The notes below the pieces were generated by a model. It ran no database searches. It was not told the origin of the DNA and saw only the letters and a program-made list of their open reading frames with translations. From contig NZ_CP070356.1 of the NCBI RefSeq assembly GCF_016919445.1, positions 1,309,501-1,373,500 on the forward strand: a DNA stretch of 64,000 nucleotides, read 5' to 3'. The DNA comes from Pseudomonas sp. PDNC002 (GTDB lineage Bacteria; Pseudomonadota; Gammaproteobacteria; Pseudomonadales; Pseudomonadaceae). Positions 44,342-54,053 of this stretch are shown here, piece by piece; position 1 is the first letter of the stretch, and each line of letters opens with the position of its first letter. A program made the position numbers and the translations under genes.

Positions 44342-45124
44342 TCAGAACGCCGGAACGACGGCACCCTTGTACTTCTCGAGGATGAACTGCTTCACCTCGG
44401 GGCTGTGCAGGGCGGCGGCCAGCTTCTGCATGGCGGCGCTGTCCTTGTTGTCCGGGCGGGCAACCAGGATGTTCACGTAGGGCGAATCGGAACCCTCGAT
44501 GGCCAGCGCGTCCTTGGTGGGGTTCAGCTTGGCTTCCAGCGCGTAGTTGGTGTTGATCAGGGCGAGGTCGACCTGGGTCAGCACGCGCGGCAGGGTGGCC
44601 GCTTCCAGCTCACGCACCTTGATGTTCTTCGGGTTCTCGACGATGTCTTTCGGGGTCGCGGTGATGGACGTGTTGTCCTTCAGCTTGATGATGCCGGCCT
44701 TGTCCAGCAGCAGCAGGGCGCGGCCGCCGTTGGTGGCGTCGTTGGGGATCACCACGGTGGCGCCGGCCGGCAGTTCGTCGAGCTTCTTGTACTTGGTGGA
44801 GTACGCGCCCAGCGGCTCGATGTGCACGCCGGTGACGGCGACCAGGTGGGTGCCCTTGGCCTTGTTGAATTCATCCAGGTACGGCTGGTGCTGGAAGAAG
44901 TTGGCGTCCAGGCGCTTCTCGGCGACCTGAGTGTTGGGCTGCACGTAGTCGGTGAATTCCTTCACCTTCAGCTCGACCCCTTCCTTGGCCAGGATGGGTT
45001 TGACGAAGTTGAGGATCTCGGCGTGCGGCACCGGAGTGGCGGCGACGGTCAGGCTGTCGGCGGCCTGGGCCAGCGGGGCGGCGATGACTGCGGCGGCAGC
45101 GAACGCGGCGAACAGTTTCTTCAT
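44342..45124 (-). CDS. metQ: D-methionine-binding protein MetQ
   Basis: 260 residues, NlpA/MetQ family. The signal peptide (MKKLFAAFAAAAVIAAPLAQA) has a type I cleavage site and no lipobox cysteine, so the protein is a soluble periplasmic protein rather than a lipoprotein like E. coli MetQ. Conserved parts are PHAEILNFVKPILAKEGVELKVKEF, NFFQHQPYLDEFN and IEPLGAYS (cores). An AGGAG site lies 8 nt upstream of ATG. It is the last gene of metNIQ; a 502-codon frame in this region merely fuses it to out-of-phase metI. Confidence 0.94.
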   Translation of the reverse strand: MKKLFAAFAAAAVIAAPLAQAADSLTVAATPVPHAEILNFVKPILAKEGVELKVKEFTDYVQPNTQVAEKRLDANFFQHQPYLDEFNKAKGTHLVAVTGVHIEPLGAYSTKYKKLDELPAGATVVIPNDATNGGRALLLLDKAGIIKLKDNTSITATPKDIVENPKNIKVRELEAATLPRVLTQVDLALINTNYALEAKLNPTKDALAIEGSDSPYVNILVARPDNKDSAAMQKLAAALHSPEVKQFILEKYKGAVVPAF

Positions 45125-45165
45125 GGTTGGCTCCTGTGTCGGCCCGCATCCGGCGGGCCTTGTGG

Positions 45166-45831
45166 TTATTTGCGGGAGAAGTGGACCACCAGCTTGTCGC
45201 CGACGGTCTGCAGAATCTGTACGAGCACCAGCAGCATCACCACGGTGACGACCATCACGTCGGTCTGGAAGCGCTGGTAGCCGAAGCGGATCGCCAGGTC
45301 GCCCAGACCGCCGGCGCCGACCACGCCGGCCATCGCGGTGTAGGACACCAGGGTGATGGCGGTAACGGTGATGGCCGCGATGATGCCTGGGCGGGCCTCG
45401 GGCAGCAGGGCGTTCCAGATGATCTGGCGGGTGCTGGCGCCCATTGCCTGGGTCGCTTCGATGATGCCCTTGTCGACTTCGCGCAGCGCGGTTTCCACCA
45501 GGCGCGCGAAGAACGGCGTGGCGCCCACCACCAGCGGCGGAATCGCCCCGGCGACGCCCAGCGAGGTGCCGGTGATCAGCACGGTGAAGGGGATCATCAC
45601 GATCAGCAGGATGATGAACGGCAGCGAGCGCAACACGTTCACCACGAAGGACAGCAGGGCATAGACCCCGCGGTTCTCGAACATCTGCTTGGGCCCGGTC
45701 AGGAACAGCAGCACGCCCAGCGGCAGGCCCAGGACGATGGTGAACAGCAGCGAACCGCCGAGCATCCAGAAGGTGTCGATGCTGGCCTGGAGGATTTCCG
45801 ACCAGTCGATATTGGAGAAGAACTCGCTCAT
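45166..45831 (-). CDS. metI: Methionine ABC transporter permease MetI
   Basis: 221 residues, five predicted transmembrane helices. The permease signature region [22 protein letters not shown] (EAA loop) and [24 protein letters not shown] core are typical of MetI. ATG overlaps the metN stop by four bases (ATGA). metQ follows after 41 nt. Confidence 0.95.
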   Translation of the reverse strand: MSEFFSNIDWSEILQASIDTFWMLGGSLLFTIVLGLPLGVLLFLTGPKQMFENRGVYALLSFVVNVLRSLPFIILLIVMIPFTVLITGTSLGVAGAIPPLVVGATPFFARLVETALREVDKGIIEATQAMGASTRQIIWNALLPEARPGIIAAITVTAITLVSYTAMAGVVGAGGLGDLAIRFGYQRFQTDVMVVTVVMLLVLVQILQTVGDKLVVHFSRK

Positions 45832-46838
45832 GCGCGCAGCACCTCGACATGCACTTCGGCGGCGTTCAGCTGCGCCATCGCGGCTTCGATATCACCGCCC
45901 ACCAACGACAGGGTGAGCTGGCCGTAGGGCTGGTCCTTGATGCGGTCGATACGCCCCGCGAGGATGCTGTAGTCGACGCCGGTCTGGCGCGCGACGGTGC
46001 CCAGCAGCGGCGCGTAGGTCGCCTCGCCACGGAAGGTCAGGCGCAGGATGCGCCCCGGCACGTGGGCGAAGTCGTCGTGCTGCTCGTTCTCGTCCACGCG
46101 CTCGGCCTCGAAGACGAAGCGGCGGGTAGTCGGATGCTGCGGGTGCAGGAAGACGTCGGCGACCTCACCCTGCTCGACGATGCTGCCGGCGTCCATGACC
46201 GCCACCTGATCGCAGACGCGGCGGATCACGTCCATCTCGTGGGTGATCAGGACGATGGTCAGCTTCAGTTCGCGGTTGATCTGCGCCAGCAGTTCCAGCA
46301 CCTGTCCGGTGGTCTGCGGGTCGAGTGCGCTGGTGGCCTCGTCGCAGAGCAGGATGGTCGGCCGGCAGGCCAGGGCGCGGGCGATGCCGACGCGCTGCTT
46401 CTGGCCGCCGGAAAGCTGCGCCGGGTACTTGCGGGCGTGGTCCTGCAGGCCGACACGCTTGAGCAGTTCATCCACCCGCGCGGTGATTTCGGCGGCACTG
46501 AAGGTGCCCGCGAGCCGCATCGGCATGGCGATGTTGTCGGCGACGGTCTTGGAGGCCAGCAGGTTGAAGTGCTGGAAGATCATCCCGACGCGCTGGCGGA
46601 AGCGGCGCAGGCCGTCGGCGTCCAGGGCGGTGATGTCTTCGCCGTCGATGACGATGCGCCCGCCGCTGGGTTCTTCCAGGCGGTTGATCAGGCGCAGCAG
46701 GGTGCTTTTACCGGCGCCGGAATGGCCGATCAGGCCGAAGACCTGGCCGCCCTCGATGGACAGGCGGGTCGGCTGCAGGGCCGGAATATCGCGTCCGGCG
46801 ACGCGATAGGTCTTGTGGACGTCGTGGAATTCGATCAC
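45828..46838 (-). CDS. metN: Methionine ABC transporter ATP-binding protein MetN
   Basis: 336 residues. The ATPase domain has Walker A GHSGAGKS, signature [12 protein letters not shown] and Walker [13 protein letters not shown]. The C-terminal ~90 residues form the NIL domain that binds methionine and inhibits transport. The start codon is GTG at 46838 with AAGG about 9 nt upstream. No S-box or MetJ-type site was recognised in the 193 bp upstream, although an AT-rich stretch there (46935-46975) probably holds the promoter. Confidence 0.95.
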   Translation of the reverse strand: MIEFHDVHKTYRVAGRDIPALQPTRLSIEGGQVFGLIGHSGAGKSTLLRLINRLEEPSGGRIVIDGEDITALDADGLRRFRQRVGMIFQHFNLLASKTVADNIAMPMRLAGTFSAAEITARVDELLKRVGLQDHARKYPAQLSGGQKQRVGIARALACRPTILLCDEATSALDPQTTGQVLELLAQINRELKLTIVLITHEMDVIRRVCDQVAVMDAGSIVEQGEVADVFLHPQHPTTRRFVFEAERVDENEQHDDFAHVPGRILRLTFRGEATYAPLLGTVARQTGVDYSILAGRIDRIKDQPYGQLTLSLVGGDIEAAMAQLNAAEVHVEVLRA

Positions 46839-46989
46839 TTAGCGAACCTTGTGGGTACGAAGAGGCGCCGCTCGCTGCCTGGGCCGTCGGATGAACAGGC
46901 GTAGGAAACGAGCGTAGGCGGTCAGCCAAAACCGCGCATTTTAACCTGCTTTTATATGGCTGATTAATCTTTGTTCAGCTAAGCACGGA

Positions 46990-47025
46990 ACAAAAGGAAA
47001 TAACGGGCGCCGCGAGCGGGCGCCC
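46990..47025 (-). terminator. Terminator of the lipoprotein gene
   Basis: GGGCGCC (47005-47011) and GGCGCCC (47019-47025) form a stem with a 7-nt loop; the minus-strand transcript then reads GTTATTTCCTTTTG. Confidence 0.7.
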
Positions 47026-47031
47026 GGAGGC

Positions 47032-47409
47032 TTACGGAGTGCAGGTTGGCTGGGCGGCGGGCGTGGCGGGCTTCTGCAGGCCGCTGACATCGGCGGCTAC
47101 GCCGGGCGCGCGGGGCATCAGCGAGCGGGCGCGGGTCAGGGCGGTGGTGGCGCCGTTGACGTCGCCCTTGGCCAGGGCCTCGCGGCTGCGCTCCAGATAG
47201 GCGTCGGCCAGGCGCTTGCGGCGCTCGGCGAGCTGGGTGGCGTCTTCCTGTTCGGAGCCCAGCGCGAGCTGCGCGGATTCCAGACGGCCGGCGGCCAGTT
47301 CGGTTTCGAAGCCACTGCTGTTGGCCGGATTGCTCGCGGTGCTCTGGCAGGCTGTCAGGGCCAGCGCCAGGGCCATCAGCGAGAACAGGCGGATGACGAA
47401 CGACTTCAT
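47032..47409 (-). CDS. Small predicted lipoprotein (PA5502-type)
   Basis: 125 residues. The N-terminus MKSFVIRLFSLMALALALTAC ends in a lipobox (LTAC), predicting lipid attachment at Cys21. The mature part is helical and charged (AERRKRLADAYLERSREALAKGD, core), resembling tetratricopeptide-like helices. It sits between metN and znuB as PA5502 does in P. aeruginosa. Function is unknown. Confidence 0.8.
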   Translation of the reverse strand: MKSFVIRLFSLMALALALTACQSTASNPANSSGFETELAAGRLESAQLALGSEQEDATQLAERRKRLADAYLERSREALAKGDVNGATTALTRARSLMPRAPGVAADVSGLQKPATPAAQPTCTP

Positions 47410-47446
47410 GCGTCAGGGTCTCTTTTGATCAAAAAATCGCCAAATT

Positions 47447-48235
47447 CTACACCGTCCGGCGCGGCAGGACAAAGCTCAGCAGGAACAGGGCCGCCGCGCT
47501 GACCACGATGGAGGGGCCGGCGGGAGTGTCCTTGAACCAGGACAGCGAGAGTCCGGCGCACACCGCCACCAGGCCGATCAGACTCGCGCCGAAAGCCATC
47601 TGTTCGGGGCTGCGAGCATGCCGCTGGGCGGCGGCGGCGGGAATGATCAGCAGCGAGGTGATCAACAGCACGCCGACGATCTTCATGGCCACGGCGATGA
47701 CGATGGCGATCAGCAGCATCAGCGCCAGGCGGATGGCAGTTACAGGCAGGCCTTCGACCCGCGCCAGTTCCTCGTGCACGGTGATCGCCAGCAGCGGGCG
47801 CCACAGCCAGCAGATCAGCCCCAGCACCAGGGCGCTGCCGGCGACTATCCACAGCAGGTCGGTCTGGCTGACGGCAAGCAGGTCGCCGAACAGGTAGGCC
47901 ATCAGGTCGACGCGTACTTCCTTCATGAAGCTCAGCGTCACCAGGCCCAGCGACAGCGTGCTGTGGGCGAGGATGCCGAGCAGGGTGTCGGCGGCCAGCG
48001 GCTGGCGCTGCTGCAGGGTGACCAGCAGCACGGCGAGCAGCACGCAGCCGACGGTCACCGCGAGCGTCGGGCTGACGTCCAGCAGGAAGCCGAGGGCGAC
48101 GCCCAGCAGGGCGGCGTGGGAGAGGGTGTCGCCGAAATAGGCCATGCGCCGCCAGACGACGAACGAACCCAGGGGCCCGGCGACCACCGCCAGGGCCAGC
48201 CCGGCGAGGAGGGCGTTGAGCAGGAAATCAGCCAT
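47447..48235 (-). CDS. znuB: Zinc ABC transporter permease ZnuB
   Basis: 262 residues, eight to nine transmembrane helices of the ABC-3 family. [30 protein letters not shown] (core [15 protein letters not shown]) is the family signature. ATG overlaps the znuC end by 8 nt. Works with ZnuC and ZnuA in high-affinity zinc uptake. Confidence 0.95.
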   Translation of the reverse strand: MADFLLNALLAGLALAVVAGPLGSFVVWRRMAYFGDTLSHAALLGVALGFLLDVSPTLAVTVGCVLLAVLLVTLQQRQPLAADTLLGILAHSTLSLGLVTLSFMKEVRVDLMAYLFGDLLAVSQTDLLWIVAGSALVLGLICWLWRPLLAITVHEELARVEGLPVTAIRLALMLLIAIVIAVAMKIVGVLLITSLLIIPAAAAQRHARSPEQMAFGASLIGLVAVCAGLSLSWFKDTPAGPSIVVSAAALFLLSFVLPRRTV

Positions 48236-49028
48236 GGTTGCAGTCGGGGCCGTGCTGGTGGACCGGAGTGAAGCGCGTGCCGGCGGGGAAGGCGGGTTTC
48301 ACCACCTCGCCGTGCAGGTCGTGGGAATGGTCGTGATGGTGGTGATAGACCGCGAGGCTGCGGGCGTCCTGGCCGAACAGCTCGACGAAGGCCGGGTCGC
48401 CGCTGACCTGTTCCGGATGCCCGGAGCAGCAGACGTGGCGGTTCAGGCAGACCACCTTGTCGGTGGCGCTCATCACCAGGTGCAGGTCGTGGGAGACCAT
48501 CAGCACACCGCAGCCGAGGCGGTCGCGCAGGCGGCCGATCAGGCGGTACAGCTCGGCTTGCCCGGCGACGTCGACGCCCTGCACGGGTTCGTCGAGCACC
48601 AGCAGTTCCGGCTTGCGCAGCAGGGCGCGGGCCAGCAGCACGCGCTGCAGCTCGCCGCCGGAAACGCTTTGCAGCGGCTTGTCGATCACGTGGGCTGCGC
48701 CGACTTCCTTCAGCGCATCGAGCGCCTGGGTGCGCTGCACGCCGGGTACCAGGCGAAGGAAGCGGAAGACGGTGAGCGGCAGGGTCGGGTCGACGTGAAG
48801 CTTCTGCGGCATGTAGCCGATGGACAGCTTCGGTGCGCGCCAGACGCTGCCGGTGTCGGGCTTGAGCAGGCCGAGCACGCTGCGCACCAGGGTCGTCTTG
48901 CCGGCGCCGTTGGGGCCGATCAGGGTGACGATCTCGCCGGGAGCGATGGTCAGGTCGACATTCTGCAGCACCGCCTGGCCGCCGTAGCTGACGCCGACGC
49001 CTTGCAGGCGGATCAGGGCGTCGCTCAT
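48228..49028 (-). CDS. znuC: Zinc ABC transporter ATP-binding protein ZnuC
   Basis: 266 residues. Walker [10 protein letters not shown], signature [12 protein letters not shown], Walker [13 protein letters not shown]. The C-terminal ~45 residues are His-rich ([14 protein letters not shown], then [10 protein letters not shown]), as often seen in ZnuC. ATG at 49028 shares one base with the zur stop (TGATG); an in-frame GTG lies one codon earlier. Operon order zur-znuC-znuB. Confidence 0.95.
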   Translation of the reverse strand: MSDALIRLQGVGVSYGGQAVLQNVDLTIAPGEIVTLIGPNGAGKTTLVRSVLGLLKPDTGSVWRAPKLSIGYMPQKLHVDPTLPLTVFRFLRLVPGVQRTQALDALKEVGAAHVIDKPLQSVSGGELQRVLLARALLRKPELLVLDEPVQGVDVAGQAELYRLIGRLRDRLGCGVLMVSHDLHLVMSATDKVVCLNRHVCCSGHPEQVSGDPAFVELFGQDARSLAVYHHHHDHSHDLHGEVVKPAFPAGTRFTPVHQHGPDCNHG

Positions 49029-49534
49029 CACGCCTCCCGCTGGCCGGGGACGCAGGCGCCGCAGAGACCGACGATCTCGACGGTCTGGGTTTCCACGGCG
49101 AAGCCGACGCCCTTGGCCCCAGCGACGATGGCTTCGCTGATGGCCGGTTGTTCCAGCTCGATGGCGGTGTGGCAGGCGCGGCAGATCAGGAACTGGCCTT
49201 CGTGGGCGTGTTCCGGATGGGCGCAGCCGATGAAGGCGTTGAGCGAGGCGATGCGGTGCACCAGGCCGTTTTCCAGGAGGAAGTCCAGCGCGCGGTAGAC
49301 CGTCGGCGGCGCCGCCTTGCGGCCGTCTTCCTCGCTCAGCACGGCGAGGATGTCGTAGGCGCCCAGCGGCTTATGGCTCGCCCAGACCAGCTCCAGCACA
49401 CGCCGGCGCAGCTCGGTCAGGCGTACGCCCTGGCGCGCGCACAGCGCGTCGGCGTCGGCCAGGGCGCTGGCCACGCAGTTGGCGTGGTCGTGCGGGCGGC
49501 AGGCGAGGGGAGTCTTGGGGGCAATCTTGTACAT
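49028..49534 (-). CDS. zur: Zinc uptake regulator Zur
   Basis: 168 residues, Fur family (Np20 in P. aeruginosa). A winged-helix domain ([28 protein letters not shown], core) is followed by a metal domain with [22 protein letters not shown] and a CGAC pair near the end for the structural zinc. Zur represses znu genes when zinc is sufficient. It is divergent to znuA across a 70-bp region that holds a Zur-like box. Confidence 0.95.
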   Translation of the reverse strand: MYKIAPKTPLACRPHDHANCVASALADADALCARQGVRLTELRRRVLELVWASHKPLGAYDILAVLSEEDGRKAAPPTVYRALDFLLENGLVHRIASLNAFIGCAHPEHAHEGQFLICRACHTAIELEQPAISEAIVAGAKGVGFAVETQTVEIVGLCGACVPGQREA

Positions 49535-49560
49535 GCGCGGCGACGCTCGGATTCAGAGAC

Positions 49561-49573
49561 GTTATTATATTAC
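49561..49573. promoter_or_regulatory. Zur box between zur and znuA
   Basis: GTTATTATATTAC is an imperfect palindrome matching the gamma-proteobacterial Zur core GTTATAnTATAAC at 11 of 13 positions. It is placed to control both divergent transcripts. Confidence 0.75.
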
Positions 49574-49604
49574 TCTTTCATGTCTCCCCTGTGTGAGTGC
49601 CGCC

Positions 49605-50546
49605 GTGTCCTTCCGTCCCGTCGCCCTGCTGACCGCCTGCTGCGCGCTGCTGCTCAGCCTCCCCGTGCGTGCCGAGGTCAGCGTGCTGACCAGCATCAAG
49701 CCGCTGCAACTGATCGCCGCCGCCATCCAGGACGGCGAAGGGACGCCGGACGTGCTGCTGCCGCCGGGCGCCTCGCCGCACAGCTATTCGCTGCGCCCTT
49801 CGGACATCCGCCGTGTGCGCGATGCGCAGCTGTTCTACTGGGTCGGCCCGGACCTGGAGAACTTCCTGCCCAAGGTGCTGGATAGCCGCAAGGGCCCGAG
49901 CGTGGCGCTGCAGGACCAGGCCGGTATGCACCTGCGCAAGTTCGCCGACTTCAGTGAGTCCAACCACCCGGACCATGACGATCACGATCATGACGACCTT
50001 GGCCATGATCACGACCATCGTCCCGGCATGATCGACGCCCACCTCTGGCTGCTGCCGGCCAACGCCCAGGTGATCGCCGCGCGCATGGCCGAGGACCTGG
50101 CCATCGCCGACCCGACCAATGCCAGCCGCTACCAGGCCAACCTCAAGGCCTTCGATGAGCGCATGGAGACGCTGAATACTCGCCTGAAGCAGCGCATCGA
50201 TCCGCTCAAGGGCAAGCCGTTCTTCGTCTTCCACGAGGCGTTCGACTACTTCGAGGAGGCCTACGGCCTGCGTCATGCCGGGGTATTTGCTGTTTCCGCC
50301 GACGTCCAGCCGGGTGCCCGCCACGTCGCTGCCATGCGCACGCAACTGCAGAAGGCGGGCCCGTCCTGCATCTTCAGCGAACCGCCGATCCGCCCGCGCC
50401 TGGCCGATACCCTGGGCCAAGGCCTGCCGGTGCGCCTGGCCGAGCTGGACGACCTGGGTGTGGGGGTGAAGGTGGATGCCCAGGGGTACGAGAATCTGCT
50501 GGGCAATCTGGTGGATGAGTTTGCGGGGTGTCTGGAGAAGCTTTGA
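49605..50546 (+). CDS. znuA: Zinc-binding periplasmic protein ZnuA
   Basis: 313 residues from GTG at 49605 (GTG at 49593 is an alternative; the ATG at 49580 is in another frame). A signal peptide ends LPVRA before EVSVLTSIKPLQ. Zinc-ligand regions are PGASPHSYSLRPSD, MIDAHLWLLP and FHEAFDYFEEAYGL. A His/Asp-rich loop lies at ~122-140 (DHDDHDHDDLGHDHDH), the hallmark of ZnuA. Divergent from zur. Confidence 0.94.
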   Translation: MSFRPVALLTACCALLLSLPVRAEVSVLTSIKPLQLIAAAIQDGEGTPDVLLPPGASPHSYSLRPSDIRRVRDAQLFYWVGPDLENFLPKVLDSRKGPSVALQDQAGMHLRKFADFSESNHPDHDDHDHDDLGHDHDHRPGMIDAHLWLLPANAQVIAARMAEDLAIADPTNASRYQANLKAFDERMETLNTRLKQRIDPLKGKPFFVFHEAFDYFEEAYGLRHAGVFAVSADVQPGARHVAAMRTQLQKAGPSCIFSEPPIRPRLADTLGQGLPVRLAELDDLGVGVKVDAQGYENLLGNLVDEFAGCLEKL

Positions 50547-50582
50547 TCAGGGCTTTCCAGGATATTCCTCGGCCTCGGATTT

Positions 50583-50722
50583 CCCTCTCCCCCGCCCTCT
50601 CCCTGAAGGGAGAGGGAGCCGTCCGGCATGTTTGAATACATCAGAGTTAGCCGGAGAAAACCGAACTTGCCGCCTGCTCAGGACAGTCCCCTCTCCCTTC
50701 AGGGAGAGGGCTAGGGAGAGGG
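50583..50722. repeat. Fold-back repeat family A, copy 5 (divergent)
   Basis: Left arm CCCTCTCCCCCGCCCTCTCCC, right arm GAGAGGGCTAGGGAGAGGG. It differs from the other copies by TCTCCC in place of TCACCC on both arms, so the pairing is preserved by compensatory change. Lies after znuA. Confidence 0.84.
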
Positions 50723-50902
50723 TGCAACCGTCCGCACTCATACCTTCCCGTAGAATCCCACTGCCGCGCCTGATCGTCGCACCATCCTTGCCAGAGACTC
50801 CCCCTCCCGATTAGCCCGCAACTTCCCGCCAATCGTCGGCTACATGGCTCATTTGCTGCGCCTTCCGCTCAACCGTCTATCGTCTGAAGGTGGAGGCGTC
50901 AG

Positions 50903-50949
50903 GCACTAGATATTGATGTCGATCAGTCTTTCGTGCCTACATATTGGGT
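50903..50949 (+). promoter_or_regulatory. NrdR box pair upstream of nrdJ
   Basis: GCACTAGATATTGATG (50903-50918) and TGCCTACATATTGGGT (50934-50949) match the NrdR consensus ACACwATATATwGTGT at 12 and 11 of 16 positions. Their starts are 31 bp apart, the three-helical-turn spacing known for NrdR. The rest of the gap 50723-50902 shows nothing else recognisable. Confidence 0.7.
50913..50926 (+). promoter_or_regulatory. Anr/FNR-like box overlapping NrdR box 1
   Basis: TTGAT-gtcg-ATCAG matches TTGAT-n4-ATCAA at 9 of 10 positions. It fits low-oxygen induction of an oxygen-independent ribonucleotide reductase, but may be chance. Confidence 0.45.
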
Positions 50950-51003
50950 CTACTCGCGCTTCTTTGCGCCCTGCCACCCAACCGACAGGAGGTTATTTCT
51001 CGG

Positions 51004-53151
51004 ATGGCCAAGACCGATGCGCGCCCTCGCGGCGCCGACCAAGGAGTTCTCGCCCTGCAACCTGCCTCGCAGGACATCTGGGACAGCAAGTACCGCCTGA
51101 AACACAAGAGCGGCAAACCCATCGACGGCAGCGTCGACGAGACCTGGCAGCGCGTCGCCCGCGCCCTGGCCGACGTCGAGGCCAACAAAGCCCTGCGCGA
51201 GCACTGGTATGAGCGCTTCCTCTGGGCATTGCGCAACGGCGCCATCCCGGCCGGGCGGATCATCTCCAACGCCGGCGCCCAGGGGCACAAGCCGGCCACC
51301 TCGACCATCAACTGCACCGTGTCCGGGATCATCCGCGACTCCATGGACGACATCCTGGAGAAGGTCCACGAGGCCGGCCTGACCCTGAAGGCCGGCTGCG
51401 GCATCGGCTACGAATTCAGCACCCTGCGCCCGCGCGGCGCCTACGTCTCCGGCGCCGGCGCGCACACCAGCGGGCCACTGTCGTTCATGGATATCTACGA
51501 CAAGATGTGCTTCACCGTCAGCTCCGCCGGCGGGCGGCGCGGCGCGCAGATGGGCACCTTCGACGTCAGCCATCCAGATGTGCGCGAATTCATCCGCGCC
51601 AAGCGTGAAGACGGTCGCCTGCGTCAGTTCAACCTCAGCCTGCTGATCACCGACGGATTCATGAACGCGGTGGAGGACGACGAGGACTGGCCGCTGATCT
51701 TCCCGATCCACCAGAAGGAACGAGACGAAGTCGACCTGGAGAATGCCGACGAAGTGATCTGGCGCGACTGGCCCGTGCACGATCAATACCTGCTCGGTGA
51801 CGACGGCCGCGTGGCCTGCAAGGTCTATGGCCGAGTCAAGGCTCGGCACCTGTGGGACATGATCATGGTGTCCACCTACGACTACGCCGAGCCGGGCTTC
51901 ATCCTGATCGACCGGGTCAACGAGATGAACAACAACTGGTGGTGCGAGGCGATCCGCGCCACCAACCCCTGCGGCGAGCAGCCGCTGCCACCCTACGGCT
52001 CCTGCCTGCTGGGCTCGGTGAACCTGACCAGCTTCGTGGTCGATGCCTTCGGCGGCAACGCGCGCTTCGACTGGGAGCGTTATCGCGAAGTGGTCCGGGT
52101 GTTCACTCGCATGCTCGACAACGTAGTGGAGATCAACGGCCTGCCGCTGGAACAGCAGCGCGCGGAGATCCTCGGCAAGCGTCGTCATGGCATGGGCTTC
52201 CTCGGTCTGGGCTCGGCGCTGACCCTGCTCAAGCTGCGCTACGGCAGCCCGGAAGCCTGCGTGTTCACCGAGGAAGTGGCGCGCGAGATGGCGCTGGTCG
52301 GCTGGGAAGTCGCGCTGGAGCTGTCTCGCGAGAAAGGCCCGGCGCCGGCACTGGCCAAGGAGTACGACGTTACCGCCGAGATGCTGCGCAAGCGTCCGGA
52401 AATGAAGGCCGACGGAATCAAGGTCGGCGACAAGGTGGCGGGCCGCGTCCTGCACGCCAAGTACTCGCGCTATATGCAGCGCGTCGCCGAGCACGCGCCG
52501 CAGTTGATCGAGGCGCTGGCCGAGCACGGCGCGCGCTTCACTCACCACAGCTCCATCGCGCCCACCGGCACCATCAGCCTGAGCCTGGCCAACAACGCCT
52601 CCAACGGCATCGAGCCGAGCTTCGCCCACCATTACTCGCGCAACCTGATCCGCCCTGGCCGCAAGACCAAGGAGAAGATCTCGGTCTTCAGCTACGAACT
52701 GCTGGCCTACCGCGACCAGGTGGACCACCACGCCGTACCGGGTGCCGAGGAAGAGAAGCACCGTCTGCCGGACTACTTCATCACCGCCGACGACATCACC
52801 CCGCAGCAGCACGTGGACATCCAGGCCGCCGCGCAGAAGTGGATCGATTCCTCGATCTCCAAGACCGCCAACGTCCCCACCGACTACCCGTTCGAGGACT
52901 TCAAGGACATCTACCTCTACGCCTGGCGCCAGGGCCTGAAGGGCTGCACCACCTTCCGCTTCAACCCGGCGGCCTTCCAGGGCGTGCTGGTGAAGGAGTC
53001 GGACCTGGAGAAAACGGTGTACCGCTTCGAGCTGGAAGACGGCAGCGTGGTCGAGCTCAAGGGCAACGAGGAAGTGGAGTACGACGGTGAGATCCATACC
53101 GCCGCCAACCTTTTCGATGCCCTGAAAGAAGGCTATTACGGCAAGTACTGA
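51004..53151 (+). CDS. nrdJa: Class II (adenosylcobalamin) ribonucleotide reductase, large part NrdJa
   Basis: 715 residues. Makes deoxyribonucleotides with vitamin B12 and independent of oxygen. Active-site elements are NCTVSG near residue 103, the loop NPCGEQPLPPYGSC near 320 (thiyl-radical Cys and Glu), and APTGTISL near 518. ATG at 51004 follows an AGGAGG site by 12 nt; the earlier in-frame ATG at 50944 falls inside NrdR box 2 and is unlikely. The gene is split from its C-terminal part nrdJb, as in P. aeruginosa (PA5497/PA5496). NrdR and perhaps Anr control is indicated. Confidence 0.94.
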   Translation: MAKTDARPRGADQGVLALQPASQDIWDSKYRLKHKSGKPIDGSVDETWQRVARALADVEANKALREHWYERFLWALRNGAIPAGRIISNAGAQGHKPATSTINCTVSGIIRDSMDDILEKVHEAGLTLKAGCGIGYEFSTLRPRGAYVSGAGAHTSGPLSFMDIYDKMCFTVSSAGGRRGAQMGTFDVSHPDVREFIRAKREDGRLRQFNLSLLITDGFMNAVEDDEDWPLIFPIHQKERDEVDLENADEVIWRDWPVHDQYLLGDDGRVACKVYGRVKARHLWDMIMVSTYDYAEPGFILIDRVNEMNNNWWCEAIRATNPCGEQPLPPYGSCLLGSVNLTSFVVDAFGGNARFDWERYREVVRVFTRMLDNVVEINGLPLEQQRAEILGKRRHGMGFLGLGSALTLLKLRYGSPEACVFTEEVAREMALVGWEVALELSREKGPAPALAKEYDVTAEMLRKRPEMKADGIKVGDKVAGRVLHAKYSRYMQRVAEHAPQLIEALAEHGARFTHHSSIAPTGTISLSLANNASNGIEPSFAHHYSRNLIRPGRKTKEKISVFSYELLAYRDQVDHHAVPGAEEEKHRLPDYFITADDITPQQHVDIQAAAQKWIDSSISKTANVPTDYPFEDFKDIYLYAWRQGLKGCTTFRFNPAAFQGVLVKESDLEKTVYRFELEDGSVVELKGNEEVEYDGEIHTAANLFDALKEGYYGKY

Positions 53152-53168
53152 TACCCCTGGAGAGAGTT

Positions 53169-53855
53169 ATGAGCGTCAAGATCAACCAGAAGATCAAAGG
53201 CTTCCAGGTGGTGGACGTGGCCGAGGAAAAGGCCCGCGTGGAAGCCGCCGCGGCGGCCGCCGTGGTGAAGATGGATGAAACCCTGCAGCGGCCGGAATTG
53301 CTGGTAGGCGCGACCTACAAGATCAAGTCGCCGCTGTTCGAACATGCGCTGTACGTGACCATCAATGACGTGGTGCTCAACCCCGACACCCCGTACGAGC
53401 AGCGCCGGCCCTTCGAGATCTTCATCAACTCGAAGAACATGGACCACTTCCAGTGGATCGTCGCGCTCACCCGGATCATGTCCGCGGTGTTCCGCAAGGG
53501 TGGTGATTGCACCTTCCTGGTGGAGGAGATGAAGGCGGTGTTCGACCCGCGCGGTGGCTACCTCAAGCGCGGCGGCATCTATATGCCGTCGATCGTCGCC
53601 GAGATCGGCGCCGTGGTGGAGCGCCACCTGGTCGCCATCGGCCTGATGGAAGGCCCGCAGCTGGACGAGGAGCAGCGCCTGTATCTCGCCGAGAAGCGCG
53701 CCGCTTACGAAGCCGCCCAGGGCACCAACAAGGCCGAACCCGGCGAAGGCTTCCCCGCCGGTGCGCAGCTGTGCGGCAAGTGCAACACCATGGCCGTGGT
53801 GCAGATGGATGGCTGCGCAACGTGCCTGAACTGCGGGCATTCGAAGTGCGGGTGA
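53169..53855 (+). CDS. nrdJb: Class II ribonucleotide reductase C-terminal part NrdJb
   Basis: 228 residues, the separate C-terminal portion of the class II enzyme. It starts 17 nt after nrdJa. The end is Cys-rich: LCGKCNTMAVVQMDGCATCLNCG (cores CGKC, CATCLNCGHSKCG), which should include the redox-active cysteines that re-reduce the active site and possibly a zinc site. Matches PA5496-type. Confidence 0.93.
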   Translation: MSVKINQKIKGFQVVDVAEEKARVEAAAAAAVVKMDETLQRPELLVGATYKIKSPLFEHALYVTINDVVLNPDTPYEQRRPFEIFINSKNMDHFQWIVALTRIMSAVFRKGGDCTFLVEEMKAVFDPRGGYLKRGGIYMPSIVAEIGAVVERHLVAIGLMEGPQLDEEQRLYLAEKRAAYEAAQGTNKAEPGEGFPAGAQLCGKCNTMAVVQMDGCATCLNCGHSKCG

Positions 53856-53862
53856 GCCCGCT

Positions 53863-54034
53863 CAAAACGCATGCGTTTTGAAGGGCGAACGCCCGGCCAT
53901 GGATGGCCGGGTCGTGGCTGAACTTCAGCAGAGGGACTCCGACAGCGATGCCAGCCCCTCGCCCGAGCGTCACGCCCGCTCGCATCGCCCCGTGAGTGAA
54001 CGGCCAGCGCCCTGCCATGGCAGGGCGTTGGCCG
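53863..54034. repeat. Three consecutive palindromes after nrdJb
   Basis: CAAAACGCATGCGTTTTG (53863-53880) is a perfect 18-bp palindrome; CCCGGCCAT-gg-ATGGCCGGG (about 53891-53911) is a perfect hairpin; and 54001-54034 is a 34-nt near-perfect palindrome with one G-U position centred on CATG. They separate the convergent nrdJb and quinone oxidoreductase genes and may act as bidirectional terminators despite poor U-tracts. Confidence 0.7.
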
Positions 54035-54053
54035 CTCAGGCAGAGGCGTGCCG

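Noticed and set aside
44342-45850. 502-codon frame covering metQ and metI
   Set aside because: N-terminal part is out-of-phase metI; MetQ has its own start, ribosome site and signal peptide.
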